From NCBI RefSeq assembly GCF_002266435.3, contig NZ_CP029426.2:6354001-6418000 (forward strand): a stretch of DNA of 64,000 nucleotides, given 5' to 3'. Under the pieces are notes generated by a model. That model was not told the origin of the DNA. It worked only from the letters and a program-made list of their open reading frames with translations, and made no database searches. The stretch is from Bradyrhizobium amphicarpaeae. GTDB taxonomy: Bacteria; Pseudomonadota; Alphaproteobacteria; Rhizobiales; Xanthobacteraceae. The translations under genes were made by a program, and so were the position numbers. Shown here one piece after another: positions 27,371 through 35,522 of the stretch. The first letter of the stretch is position 1. Each line of letters begins with the position of its first letter.

Positions 27371-28069
27371 ATGAGACGCGCCGACCGGCTGTTTCAGATC
27401 ATCCAGGTGCTGAGGCGCACGCGTAAGCCGCTGACGGCGGATGCCATCGCGGCCGAGCTCGAGACTTCGAAGCGCACGATCTATCGCGACATCGCGACGC
27501 TGATCGGCCAGCGCGTGCCGATCCGCGGCGAAGCCGGCATGGGCTACATCCTGGAGAAGGGTTTCGACCTGCCGCCCTTGATGCTGACGCCCGACGAGAT
27601 CGAGGCGGCGGTGCTGGGCGCACAATGGGTCGCCGGCCATGCCGATTCGGCACTGGCCCGCGCGGCCGAGGATCTGATGGCCAAGATCGCCGACACCGTG
27701 CCCGAGCGCCTGCGCCCCTTCGTGCTGGAGCCGGCGAGCCGGGCACGGCCGAGCTGGAACAGGGAGCCGGACCGCCTGGACATGGTGCGCACGCGCACCC
27801 AGATCCACGAAGGCAAGAAGATCATGCTGCGCTATCGCGACGAGCAGGGCCGCGCCAGCGAGCGCATGATCTGGCCGATCTCGGTCGGCTATCTCGAGGC
27901 CGTGCGCCTGCTGGCGGCCTGGTGCGAGCTACGCGGCGACTTCCGCAGCTTCCGCACCGACCGCGTGGTCGATGCCAACTATCTCGACGAGAGATATCCG
28001 GAGCGGCGCGACGTGTTGCGCGCGAAGTGGCGGCAGAGCCTGGTCTGGGGCCCGCCCAAGGACACCTGA
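27371..28069 (+). CDS. YafY-type HTH/WYL domain transcriptional regulator
   Basis: Predicted DNA-binding regulator of 232 aa. The HTH_11 domain occupies residues 1-58 (RLFQIIQVLRRTRKPLTADA, ELETSKRTIYRDIATLIGQRVPIRGEAGMGY). A WYL domain follows at about residues 135-215 (GKKIMLRYRDEQGRASERMIWPISVGYLEAVRLLAAWCEL, with IWP and the LAAWCELR end). It is divergent from the GST gene, and both flanks carry the same palindrome, so it probably controls that gene and itself. WYL domains bind small ligands or nucleic acids; the ligand here is unknown. Confidence 0.88.
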   Translation: MRRADRLFQIIQVLRRTRKPLTADAIAAELETSKRTIYRDIATLIGQRVPIRGEAGMGYILEKGFDLPPLMLTPDEIEAAVLGAQWVAGHADSALARAAEDLMAKIADTVPERLRPFVLEPASRARPSWNREPDRLDMVRTRTQIHEGKKIMLRYRDEQGRASERMIWPISVGYLEAVRLLAAWCELRGDFRSFRTDRVVDANYLDERYPERRDVLRAKWRQSLVWGPPKDT

Positions 28070-28084
28070 GGGATACGTGACGAG

Positions 28085-28408
28085 ATGGAAGAGAGCTCCC
28101 CCATCGATCTGTCGAGCTGTTGCCAGAGTTGCGGCGCTTGCTGCGGCTATTCGGCCAACTGGCCGCGCTTCTCGATCGAGAGCGACGAAGAGCTCGCCGC
28201 GATTCCGGAAGCGCTGGTCAACGACCGCCAATCCGGGATGCGTTGCGAGGGCGATCGCTGCTCGGCCCTGCAGGGGGACATTGGAAAAGCGACCGCATGC
28301 GGCATCTATGCGGTACGGCCGGAGGTGTGCCGCACCTGCATGCCGGGCGACGCCGAATGCGCGATGGCGCGGCGGAAGTTCAGGCTTCCGGCGCTTGAAG
28401 CAAGTTAG
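28085..28408 (+). CDS. YkgJ family cysteine-cluster protein
   Basis: Small protein of 107 aa rich in Cys. CCQSCGACCGYSANWPRF near residues 12-29 is the CxxCGxCC pattern of the YkgJ (UPF0153) family, and further Cys occur in RCEGDRCSAL, ATACGIYAVRPEVCRTC and GDAEC. The cysteines probably bind zinc or an Fe-S cluster. It starts 15 bases after the WYL regulator and probably shares its transcript. The function of the family is not established. Confidence 0.87.
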   Translation: MEESSPIDLSSCCQSCGACCGYSANWPRFSIESDEELAAIPEALVNDRQSGMRCEGDRCSALQGDIGKATACGIYAVRPEVCRTCMPGDAECAMARRKFRLPALEAS

Positions 28409-28803
28409 GCCGGAACGGCTTCGCTGATGTCGTCGTCGATCTCGTCGTCCAGCGGTGCGAGCACCGAGAGCGGCTTGGTCGACAGCGTGATCGGCTTGCG
28501 TCCGCCCGACAGCGACGGCGAGGATTTCGCCGTGCCTTCGCGCGCCAGCGCGTAGAGCGTCGAGCCGACGCGGCCGCCGTTCTCGATCAGGTCGCGCTCG
28601 TTGCAGCTGCTTGCGATCGCGACCGCCAGCGAATGCAGATGGCTGCGGCGATAGCAGAACAGCGCCAGCTTCGCGCGTGCATCTGGGGAAACACTCTCAA
28701 CCAACCTCGGCAGGCCACTCTCGCTGGCGCGATACATCTCGCCAAGGAGTTCGTCCTGAACCGGGCAGAAATCGCTTTCAAAGGCGTCGCGGCTTGAAAA
28801 CAT
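28405..28803 (-). CDS. Conserved-looking hypothetical protein
   Basis: Protein of 132 aa from ATG 28803 behind GGGAGAACTGC. The N-terminal half (residues 1-85) is helical and contains CFYRRSHLHSLAVAIASSC. The C-terminal half is polar and ends in an acidic tail (APLDDEIDDDISEAVPA). No family recognised, no signal peptide or membrane segment. Upstream in-frame sequence to 28995 runs through a palindromic repeat and is not counted as coding. It overlaps the YkgJ gene tail to tail by four bases. Confidence 0.7.
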   Translation of the reverse strand: MFSSRDAFESDFCPVQDELLGEMYRASESGLPRLVESVSPDARAKLALFCYRRSHLHSLAVAIASSCNERDLIENGGRVGSTLYALAREGTAKSSPSLSGGRKPITLSTKPLSVLAPLDDEIDDDISEAVPA

Positions 28804-28945
28804 TGCAGTTCTCCCTCGACGCCGAAGATGCAGTGCAATTCTATAATGAAAGGTTAACCACCCTGCCCGGTAGTCACCCGGTGTGCTTGCGCGCGCGCCG
28901 CGAATCAGAGGGGGCTTCAGACCAAATCTCTTGAGGGGGGCTGAA

Positions 28946-29028
28946 TAGCCCGGATGGAGCGCAGCGCAATCCGGGAAGGGCGCAATACGTTGCACGGCCC
29001 CGGATTACGCTGCGCTCCATCCGGGCTA
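28946..29028. repeat. Intergenic palindromic repeat (TAGCCCGGATGGAGCGCAGCG family)
   Basis: Arms of about 31 bases, TAGCCCGGATGGAGCGCAGC... from 28946 and its inverse ending at 29028, enclose AGGGCGCAATACGTTGCACGG. It is upstream of one minus-strand gene and downstream of another. It has the character of a dispersed REP-like element. Confidence 0.85.
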
Positions 29029-29063
29029 CGAACTAGCCGCCGCCTTACGTGCGAGGCCTGCCG

Positions 29064-29450
29064 TCAGTTCGCCGCCATGAAAATGGAGAGGCCGAAGCCG
29101 GTGAGGTGGTGCAGCGCCTGGTCAACGCCGATCAGGGTCCAGAACCAGGGATGCGCAAGATCGACCCCGAAATTAGCCGAGACCAGCCCCTTGGCGCGGT
29201 CGATCGTGATGTGGATCACGAAGTCGATGAAGGCAACGAACCAGAATTTCGGCGCCACGATCAGGATCAGCGGCAGCGCAACCGCAAGGTGAATCAGGCA
29301 ATGCACCAGCAGCGGCAGGGCCCAGCCGTGCTTCTGGTCCTTGCCGTGCGCCATCCAGGCGGTCTGAAGAACGAAATCGGCGATGATGTGCTTGAAGGTG
29401 AGCAGCAGCATCCAGCCAATGAGCGCTTCGACCGGAACCGCCGATGACAT
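29064..29450 (-). CDS. DUF3307 domain membrane protein
   Basis: Inner-membrane protein of 128 aa from ATG 29450; an in-frame ATG at 29480 would add ten residues. The family pattern is clear: LLTFKHIIADFVLQTAWMA near residues 16-34, HGWALPLLVHCLIHLAVAL, DFVIHITIDRAKGL and DQALHHLTGFGL. Four hydrophobic segments and regularly spaced His/Asp inside them are typical. Function of the family is unknown; no operon partner is evident. Confidence 0.82.
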   Translation of the reverse strand: MSSAVPVEALIGWMLLLTFKHIIADFVLQTAWMAHGKDQKHGWALPLLVHCLIHLAVALPLILIVAPKFWFVAFIDFVIHITIDRAKGLVSANFGVDLAHPWFWTLIGVDQALHHLTGFGLSIFMAAN

Positions 29451-29480
29451 GGGTGGAAACGACAAAGCCGACGCCCTCAT

Positions 29481-29815
29481 TGAGGTGACAAGAAAAATTG
29501 GAGCGTTCAGCGCAACTTCTTCTTGGGCCGGTCAAATCGCCGGGACCTCCGATTTATGACATCTCCCGCGGCGGAATGCAGCCGGGGGGAACCGGAAAAT
29601 CGCCAAGTGTGGCTAACCGGTGATAGGATGCTCTTTCGTCGAGGCCGGATCGAGTAAGGTTACCCTCGGCTCGAAATTTGCATTCCGGACCTGGCGCGCT
29701 ATCATTGCCGGCACAGAATATCGTTCTTTTTTCAGACGTTTAGGAATTGCAGGGCACTCGCCGCGATCACGTATGCGAGCCGCCCGTCACCCGAGAATAA
29801 GGCCAGAGTGCTGCC
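29481..29815. other. Intergenic region without a recognisable gene
   Basis: About 335 bases between the divergent DUF3307 and TAXI genes. The right half (from about 29670) is more AT-rich and probably holds the TAXI promoter. I found no convincing open frame, RNA gene or strong inverted repeat. Confidence 0.5.
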
Positions 29816-29840
29816 ATGAGTACTGAACATGAGTACTGAA
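29816..29840 (+). repeat. Tandem 13-base duplication of the start-codon region
   Basis: ATGAGTACTGAAC at 29816-29828 is repeated as ATGAGTACTGAA at 29829-29840. The first ATG opens a seven-codon frame that ends at TGA 29837-29839, after the second ATG has begun. The second ATG opens the TAXI gene. Confidence 0.85.
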
Positions 29841-31274
29841 GGCCCCACCGCATCTCCGATCGAGCCGCCGCCGCGGCGCCCCAAGGTAATCAAGACCAAT
29901 CAGCAACAGGTCTTCCTCTACGTCGTGCTGACCCTGCTGCTGTCGCTCGCCACCGTCTGGGGCGGCCGCGCCTTGCTGCATAATTCGGAGACGCTGACTT
30001 TTGCCGTCGGCGCCCCCAACAGCGACGAGGCGCTGTTCGCGGCCAAGCTCGCTGCCGTGCTGAAGTCCAACGCCTCGCGCTTCCGGATCAAGATCGTCAA
30101 CAACGCCGACAGCGCCAAGGCGCTCACGCAGTTCGACCGCAAGCAGGCCGATCTCGCCGTGCTGCGCACGGACGCCAAGGTGCCGCTGCGGGCGCGCACG
30201 CTCGCGATCCTCGAGCACGATCTCGTGCTCCTGCTCGGTCCCGGCAACAAGAAGATCAAGTCGATCGCGGAGCTGAAGAAAAAGAAGATCGCCGTTCTCG
30301 CCGAGAGCGAAGCCTCGCTCGCCTTCGTCCGCAGCATCCTCGACATCCCCGACGGTCCGGACGCCGCGAAGATCCAGATGGCGCCGCAAGGCACGACGCT
30401 CGACAAGCTATTCGCACCGTCAAATGGCTTTGGCGCGGTGATTGCCATCGTCCATGCCTCCAGGGCGGTGCGCGACAAGGCTTATGAGCAGGTCGCCAAG
30501 CGCGGCGGCTTCACGCTCAACGCGATCGACGAGGCCAAGGCGCTGGAGCGCAGGCTTCCCGGCATTTCCAGCGAAACGCTGACGGCAGGCACGCTGTCGA
30601 CCTCGCCGCAGATTCCTGACGACGACCTCGACACGGTCGGGCTCGAATGGCTGCTGGTCGCGCAATCCAGGATGGCGGCCTCCACGGCGGGCGAGCTGGC
30701 GCGTACCATCTACGAGAACAAATCCGCACTCGGGCTCGACAACGGCTTTGCCAGCAGAATTGAGCCGGCCTCGACCGAGAAGGACGCCTTCGTGATGGCG
30801 CACCAGGGGGCGGCCGACTACATCAACGACGACACCAAGTCGTTCATGGATAAATACAGCGACCTGATGTATCTGGGCGCCGCCGCGCTCAGCGTCATCG
30901 GCTCGATCTTCGCGGCGATCTACGCCAAGATCACCCGCATCGCGCCAGAGAAGGCCAGCGAGCTCTCCACCGCCATCCTCGACATCGGCGAGCGCATCGA
31001 GCACGCCCACTCTCTGGACCAGCTCGAATGTCTGCAGGACGAGCTGGAGGGCATTTTGCGCGGCGCCGTCATCGGCCTCAGGGACGGCACGATCAGCACC
31101 GACGGGCTCGACACCTTCAAGCTCGGCTATGAATTCGTCCGCGACGAGATCGGCATGCGCCGCGACTATCTGAAGCGCCATGCCGGCGAAACCGAAAAGA
31201 CGGTGCGCGATGCCGGCCCTGCCCAGCACGACGACAGCAATGTCGTGGTGGTGAAGACCGCCCAGAGCGCCTGA
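29829..31274 (+). CDS. Membrane-tethered TAXI family TRAP-type solute-binding protein
   Basis: Protein of 481 aa. A basic, Pro-rich N-terminus (residues 1-25) precedes a signal-anchor segment (VFLYVVLTLLLSLATVWGG near 29-48). The TAXI-type binding domain follows (residues 55-330; ETLTFAVGAPNSDEALFAAKL, then IAELKKKKIAVLAESEASLAFV). A second hydrophobic segment (LMYLGAAALSVIGSIFAAIY near 342-362) and a helical cytoplasmic tail of about 115 residues follow. Ordinary TAXI proteins are soluble, near 320 aa and paired with a DctQM permease. No permease is nearby, so a sensory role is possible. Confidence 0.8.
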   Translation: MSTEGPTASPIEPPPRRPKVIKTNQQQVFLYVVLTLLLSLATVWGGRALLHNSETLTFAVGAPNSDEALFAAKLAAVLKSNASRFRIKIVNNADSAKALTQFDRKQADLAVLRTDAKVPLRARTLAILEHDLVLLLGPGNKKIKSIAELKKKKIAVLAESEASLAFVRSILDIPDGPDAAKIQMAPQGTTLDKLFAPSNGFGAVIAIVHASRAVRDKAYEQVAKRGGFTLNAIDEAKALERRLPGISSETLTAGTLSTSPQIPDDDLDTVGLEWLLVAQSRMAASTAGELARTIYENKSALGLDNGFASRIEPASTEKDAFVMAHQGAADYINDDTKSFMDKYSDLMYLGAAALSVIGSIFAAIYAKITRIAPEKASELSTAILDIGERIEHAHSLDQLECLQDELEGILRGAVIGLRDGTISTDGLDTFKLGYEFVRDEIGMRRDYLKRHAGETEKTVRDAGPAQHDDSNVVVVKTAQSA

Positions 31275-31459
31275 AGTGCGGGGCCGGTCGGCCGCCCGTT
31301 ACTCTGTTGTCCCGGTCCAGCAGCACGGCCCAAAGGCGTTGCGGCGCAGATAAAGCCTGCCACCTCGTTGACGGCCTCCGCACAGGCAGGCACTTTGGCG
31401 CGCCGCCGTCCCAGCCGGGACCTCGCAAAACCAGTCCCGATACCGAGCCGCCTTCTAGC

Positions 31460-32566
31460 ATGTCCAAGCCGTTGACTACCGCTCTGGCCCAGTTCACGGC
31501 CGCCACGGCCGGCCGCAACATGACCAAGGCGGCCTATGTCGCGGTGACCGCCGGCGTGCTCAGCATGGTGCTGCTGACGGACAAGCGGGCCAACGAGGCG
31601 CACAATTGGGTCAGCGGCCTGCTCTGGACCTGCCTCGTCTATTTCGTGTTCGAATGGCTGGTCCGGCTGCGCCATATGGCGCGACAAGGACGGCTGTCGC
31701 TCTATGTGTCCTCCTCGGCCGGGCTGGTCGATGCGATCGGGGCGCTGGCCGTGCCGTTTGCGCTTCTCCTTGGCGCCGAGCCCAGGACAGCCTGGCTGCT
31801 CAGCGTGCTGTGGGTGCTGAAGGTGGTGCCGGGCATTCCGGGCCTGCGGCAGCTTCGCCGCGTGCTGGTGCTGGAATCGGGCCCGCTGCTCAGCGTGCTC
31901 GTGATCTTCCTGATGGTAGTCTTCCTCGCCTCCGTCGCCGAATACTTTTTGGAGCGGGACGTACAGCCGCAGACTTTTGGTAGCGTGCCGGCTGCGCTGT
32001 GGTGGGCCGTGGTGACCCTGACAACGACGGGCTACGGCGATGCCGTGCCGGTCACACCGGTCGGGCGCCTGGTGGCGGCCGCGGTGATGATCTCCGGCCT
32101 TGGTGTGTTCGGCCTCTGGACCGGTATCCTGGCGACCGGATTTGCCGCCGAGACGCGGCGCGACAATTTCCTCAAGACCTGGGAGTCCGTCAGCAAGGTG
32201 CCGTTCTTCGCGGCCCTCGGGCCCTCCGCGATTGCCGACGTCACCCACATGCTGCGGACCATGGAGCTGCCGGCGCGCACTTTGGTCATCCGCAAGGGGG
32301 CGCAGGGCGATTGCATGTATTTCATCGCCGCCGGCGAGGTCGAGGTCGACCTGCCCGGCAAGAAGGTGCAGCTCGGCGAAGGCGCCTTCTTCGGCGAGAT
32401 GGCGCTGCTCGGCAACAATTTGCGCGGCGCCAACGTCTCGACCACGAAAGTGTCGCGGCTTCTGGTGCTCGACCTCGTCGACTTCCGCGTGCTGATGGCA
32501 CGGCATCCCGATCTCGCCGAGACCATCGACGCCGAAGCGAAACGGCGCACACTCGAGAATAAGTAA
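31460..32566 (+). CDS. Cyclic-nucleotide-gated potassium channel (MlotiK1-like)
   Basis: Inner-membrane ion channel of 368 aa, close to MlotiK1 of Mesorhizobium (355 aa). A voltage-sensor-like domain spans residues 1-150 (arginines in GIPGLRQLRRVLVLESG near S4). The pore carries the selectivity filter TTTGYGD near residue 190. A C-terminal cyclic-nucleotide-binding domain spans about 250-355 and its phosphate cassette is visible (FFGEMALLGNNLRGANVS, with the GE and the RGANV arginine). The ATG at 31460 is used; in-frame sequence before it is Pro/Arg-rich and unlike the family. Confidence 0.9.
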   Translation: MSKPLTTALAQFTAATAGRNMTKAAYVAVTAGVLSMVLLTDKRANEAHNWVSGLLWTCLVYFVFEWLVRLRHMARQGRLSLYVSSSAGLVDAIGALAVPFALLLGAEPRTAWLLSVLWVLKVVPGIPGLRQLRRVLVLESGPLLSVLVIFLMVVFLASVAEYFLERDVQPQTFGSVPAALWWAVVTLTTTGYGDAVPVTPVGRLVAAAVMISGLGVFGLWTGILATGFAAETRRDNFLKTWESVSKVPFFAALGPSAIADVTHMLRTMELPARTLVIRKGAQGDCMYFIAAGEVEVDLPGKKVQLGEGAFFGEMALLGNNLRGANVSTTKVSRLLVLDLVDFRVLMARHPDLAETIDAEAKRRTLENK

Positions 32567-32578
32567 AGGGAGACAAGA

Positions 32579-33364
32579 ATGTCGGACATCACCGACGCAG
32601 CCACCGGCCCCGTGCTCGAACGCGACGGCGCACGCGCCACCATCCGCCTCAACCGGCCCAAGCATCTCAACCGGCTTCAGGCCGAGGACCTCGGCGAGCT
32701 CGTCAGACTGTTCGACCAAGTCGAGGCGGATCCTGAGATCCGCGTGCTGGTTCTGACCGGTACCGGCCGCGCCTTCTCCGCGGGCTACGACCTCAATTCG
32801 GTCGCCGAGCGCGCGGTCAGCGCCAACGCGCAGCCGAGCGCCGGCTCCGCCTTCGAGGTGGTCGTCAACCGCCTGGAGGATTTGGGCGTGCCGACGATCT
32901 GCCGGCTCAACGGCAGCGTCTATGGCGGCTCGACCGATCTTGCGCTCGCCTGCGATTTCCGCATCGGTATCGACACCGCCGAGATGTTCATGCCGGCGGC
33001 CCGCCTCGGGCTGCACTATTACCGGAGCGGCATCAAACGCTACGTCACCCGGCTCGGCGTCGACAATGCGAAGAAGCTGTTCCTGACGGCGCAGAAGATC
33101 AGCGCGCCGGAGATGCTGCGCATCGGCTATCTCACCGCGATGGTGCCGGAGGAGACGCTCGACGAGGAGGTCGATAAGCTCGCCAATATCCTCGCCGGCA
33201 ATGCGCCGCAGGCGATGCGCGGCATGAAGCGCGCGATCAACGAATTCGCTCGCGGCGAGTTCGATGAGGCCGCCGCCGACCAGCGTCACCGCGACAGCAT
33301 GCGCGGCGACGAGATCAAGGAAGGCATCAAGGCGTTCGCGGAGAAGCGAGCGCCGAAGTTTTGA
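32579..33364 (+). CDS. Enoyl-CoA hydratase/isomerase family protein
   Basis: Crotonase-fold protein of 261 aa. Oxyanion-hole segments are GRAFSAGYDLNSV near residue 63 and NGSVYGGSTDLALACDFRIG near 110. In the position where hydratases have a catalytic Glu the sequence reads PAARLGLHYYRSGIKRY, without an obvious Glu, so a different reaction or lost hydratase activity is possible. It follows the channel gene by 12 bases behind AAGGGAGACAAGA. Substrate unknown. Confidence 0.83.
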   Translation: MSDITDAATGPVLERDGARATIRLNRPKHLNRLQAEDLGELVRLFDQVEADPEIRVLVLTGTGRAFSAGYDLNSVAERAVSANAQPSAGSAFEVVVNRLEDLGVPTICRLNGSVYGGSTDLALACDFRIGIDTAEMFMPAARLGLHYYRSGIKRYVTRLGVDNAKKLFLTAQKISAPEMLRIGYLTAMVPEETLDEEVDKLANILAGNAPQAMRGMKRAINEFARGEFDEAAADQRHRDSMRGDEIKEGIKAFAEKRAPKF

Positions 33365-33373
33365 GCGCGCCCC

Positions 33374-34018
33374 TTATCCTCCAACAGCTGCCGCGTGCTG
33401 AGCCGCCATCTCCTCGTCCGCCGCATTGATGCGCTGGAATGCCGGTCGCGCGGTCATGCGCTCGGCATAGCGGACGAACACGTCCTTCTTCGGCACGATG
33501 CCGAACATCATGGTCCAGTTGAACGCTACGCCCCACAGCACATCCGCGGCCGTCATCCGCTCGCCGAGCAGATACGGCCCCTTCGACAGCTGCGCTTCCA
33601 GCGCGCCGAGCATGGTGTCGTAGTCGGCATAGGGTGACTGCGTGATCGGCGCCGGCTCGCGCTGCATGAACTTGTCGATCAGCGCCGGCTCGAAGGATGA
33701 GCCGTAATAGGCGATCCAGCGCAGATAGGGCCCGCGCAACGGATCGTTCAGCGCGGGCGTCAGACCTGGCTGCGGGAAGAGATCGGCGAGATAGATGGTG
33801 ATCGCGACCTGCTCGGTCACAAGGGCACCGTTGTGGCTGATCGCCGGGACCTTGCCGAGCGGATTGACGGCGAGATAAGCGGGCCGGCGCTGCTCGCCGG
33901 CCTTCATGTTGAGCACATGCAGATCGTAGGGCGCGCCCAGTTCCTCCAGCAGCACCCGCGTGCCGGTGGCGCGGCTTTGCGGCGAGTAATGCAGCGTGAT
34001 GCGGTTCGGATCGGTCAT
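33374..34018 (-). CDS. Glutathione S-transferase
   Basis: Cytoplasmic GST of 214 aa. The N-terminal thioredoxin-like domain (ITLHYSPQSRATGTRVLLEE, NPLGKVPAISHNGALVTEQVAITIYLAD) has the usual VPA and (E/T)-S-type glutathione contact region. The C-terminal helical domain includes YLLGERMTAADVLWG near 150. The ATG at 34018 is chosen; 20 further in-frame codons run into the palindromic operator. It is divergent from the WYL regulator at 34106. Confidence 0.88.
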   Translation of the reverse strand: MTDPNRITLHYSPQSRATGTRVLLEELGAPYDLHVLNMKAGEQRRPAYLAVNPLGKVPAISHNGALVTEQVAITIYLADLFPQPGLTPALNDPLRGPYLRWIAYYGSSFEPALIDKFMQREPAPITQSPYADYDTMLGALEAQLSKGPYLLGERMTAADVLWGVAFNWTMMFGIVPKKDVFVRYAERMTARPAFQRINAADEEMAAQHAAAVGG

Positions 34019-34066
34019 GGCGGGTCTCCATCTGGCCTGCTGGCGATGACGCACCTTGTACGCAAC

Positions 34067-34093
34067 CATACCTGACATCCTGTGTCAGGTATG
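34067..34093. promoter_or_regulatory. Perfect palindromic operator between GST and WYL regulator genes
   Basis: CATACCTGACA (34067-34077) and TGTCAGGTATG (34083-34093) are exact inverse copies around TCCTG. It ends 13 bases before the regulator ATG and lies 48 bases from the GST ATG, so one bound protein could control both genes. Confidence 0.75.
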
Positions 34094-34105
34094 ATTTAAG
34101 CAATC

Positions 34106-35086
34106 ATGCGCGCGAGCCGGATGTTGTCGATCCTTACTACCCTCCAGGCCAGGGGGCAGGTCACCGCGCCTGAGCTTGCGCACGCCTGCGAGGTCTCGGT
34201 CCGCACGATCTATCGCGACATCGACGCGCTCGCCGCCTCCGGCGTTCCCGTTTATGCCGACCGCGGCGCGGAGGGCGGCTATCGGCTGCTCGACGGCTAT
34301 CGCGTGCGGCTGAACGGCCTGTCGCAGAGCGAGGCCGAGACGCTGTTCCTGGCGGGCTTGCCGGGCCCGGCGGCGGCGCTCGGGCTGGATGCGGCAATGA
34401 TCGCTGCGCAGAACAAGCTGATGGCGGCGCTGCCCGTCCACCTGCGCCAGGATGCCAGGGGGATGCAGGAGCGCTTTCATCTGGACGCGCCCGGCTGGTT
34501 CGGCGAGGCCGAAGAGCCGAAGCATCTGCGCACGATTGCGGGCGCCGTGCTGCGCGGGACGCGGATCAAGATCCGCTATCAGAGCTGGCGCGCGGAGAAG
34601 CAGCGGCGCCTCGCGCCGCTCGGCCTCGTGCTGAAGGGCGGCAGCTGGTATCTGGCCGGACAAGTCGACACCAGCATACGCACGTACCGCATCGCGCGCG
34701 TGCTCGACTGCACCGCGCTCGACGACCGCTTCGATCGTCCCGCCGATTTCGATCTCGCCGGCTATTGGCAGGCCGCGACGCTGCGCCTTGAAGCGGAGAT
34801 GCATCCCAATATCGCGATCGTCAGGCTGTCGCCGTTCGGCGTCAAATTGCTGGGCGCGCTGAGCCAGCCTTACGTCAAGGCGCGCACGCAGTTCGAGGAG
34901 ACACCCGATGCAGAGGGCTGGCGCATTGCGCGCGTGCCTGTCGGCAAGACGTCCTGGCACGCCGCGTCCGAATTGCTGCGGCTTGGCTCCGAGGTCGAGG
35001 TGCTGGAGCCCGTCGATCTCCGCGACAAGATGGCTGAGATGACGCAAGCGATGGCTGCGCGATATCGCGCGGCGCGAAAAGCATGA
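34106..35086 (+). CDS. YafY-type HTH/WYL domain transcriptional regulator
   Basis: Regulator of 326 aa. The HTH_11 domain is at residues 1-58 (MLSILTTLQARGQVTAPELA, then CEVSVRTIYRDIDALAASGVPVYADRGAEGGY). A WYL domain covers about 145-225 (GTRIKIRYQSWRAEKQRRLAPLGLVLKGGSWYLAGQVD, with WYL intact). The C-terminal WCX-like region reaches residue 320. It is about 95 residues longer than the WYL protein at 27371. It probably represses itself and the divergent GST through the palindrome at 34067-34093. Confidence 0.9.
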   Translation: MRASRMLSILTTLQARGQVTAPELAHACEVSVRTIYRDIDALAASGVPVYADRGAEGGYRLLDGYRVRLNGLSQSEAETLFLAGLPGPAAALGLDAAMIAAQNKLMAALPVHLRQDARGMQERFHLDAPGWFGEAEEPKHLRTIAGAVLRGTRIKIRYQSWRAEKQRRLAPLGLVLKGGSWYLAGQVDTSIRTYRIARVLDCTALDDRFDRPADFDLAGYWQAATLRLEAEMHPNIAIVRLSPFGVKLLGALSQPYVKARTQFEETPDAEGWRIARVPVGKTSWHAASELLRLGSEVEVLEPVDLRDKMAEMTQAMAARYRAARKA

Positions 35087-35218
35087 CGCCGGCATATTTC
35101 GCCGACACCCACGAAACAGTCCTGAAACACGATTCTCCCCCGACGGTGTGAACGCATTCGCGTTTCGGCCCGACCGAGATGCAGGGACACAACAACGGCC
35201 TTAGCGCCACACTGGAGA

Positions 35219-35467
35219 ATGAAGATGTTTCGCAAGCTTGCTCTTGGTCTGATCGCTGCCGGTTCGCTCGGCGTCGCCGCTCTCGCGCCCACCGCGGCGT
35301 CGGCCGGCGGCTTCTATCCTCATCATCATTGGGGTCACGGCTGGGGCTACGGCGGCGGCATCTACCTCAACACCGGCGTCAGCAACTGCTACCAGGAGCG
35401 CGTCGTCCGGACCCGCCACGGCCTGCGCGTGCGCGTCGTGAATGTCTGCGCCTACGGGATCTACTGA
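35219..35467 (+). CDS. Small secreted Gly/His/Tyr-rich protein of unknown function
   Basis: Exported protein of 82 aa: signal peptide MKMFRKLALGLIAAGSLGVA with cleavage near ASA (residue 30), then a His/Gly/Trp/Tyr-rich stretch (residues 31-52), then a more ordered part with two Cys (SNCYQE and VNVCAYG), which could form a disulfide. The start is the first of two in-frame ATGs (35219, 35225) behind GGAGA. Proteins of this layout are common in rhizobia, but I know of no function. It stands alone, with a hairpin after it. Confidence 0.78.
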   Translation: MKMFRKLALGLIAAGSLGVAALAPTAASAGGFYPHHHWGHGWGYGGGIYLNTGVSNCYQERVVRTRHGLRVRVVNVCAYGIY

Positions 35468-35491
35468 GCCCGCCTGCATCGGTTGACGCAA

Positions 35492-35514
35492 CCCCGGTCG
35501 TTCCGCGACCGGGG
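35492..35514. terminator. Hairpin between the convergent small secreted protein and EAL genes
   Basis: Perfect 9-bp stem CCCCGGTCG / CGACCGGGG with loop TTCCG. The T tract is weak (CTCGCGTTT), so termination efficiency is uncertain. Confidence 0.6.
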
Positions 35515-35522
35515 CTCGCGTT

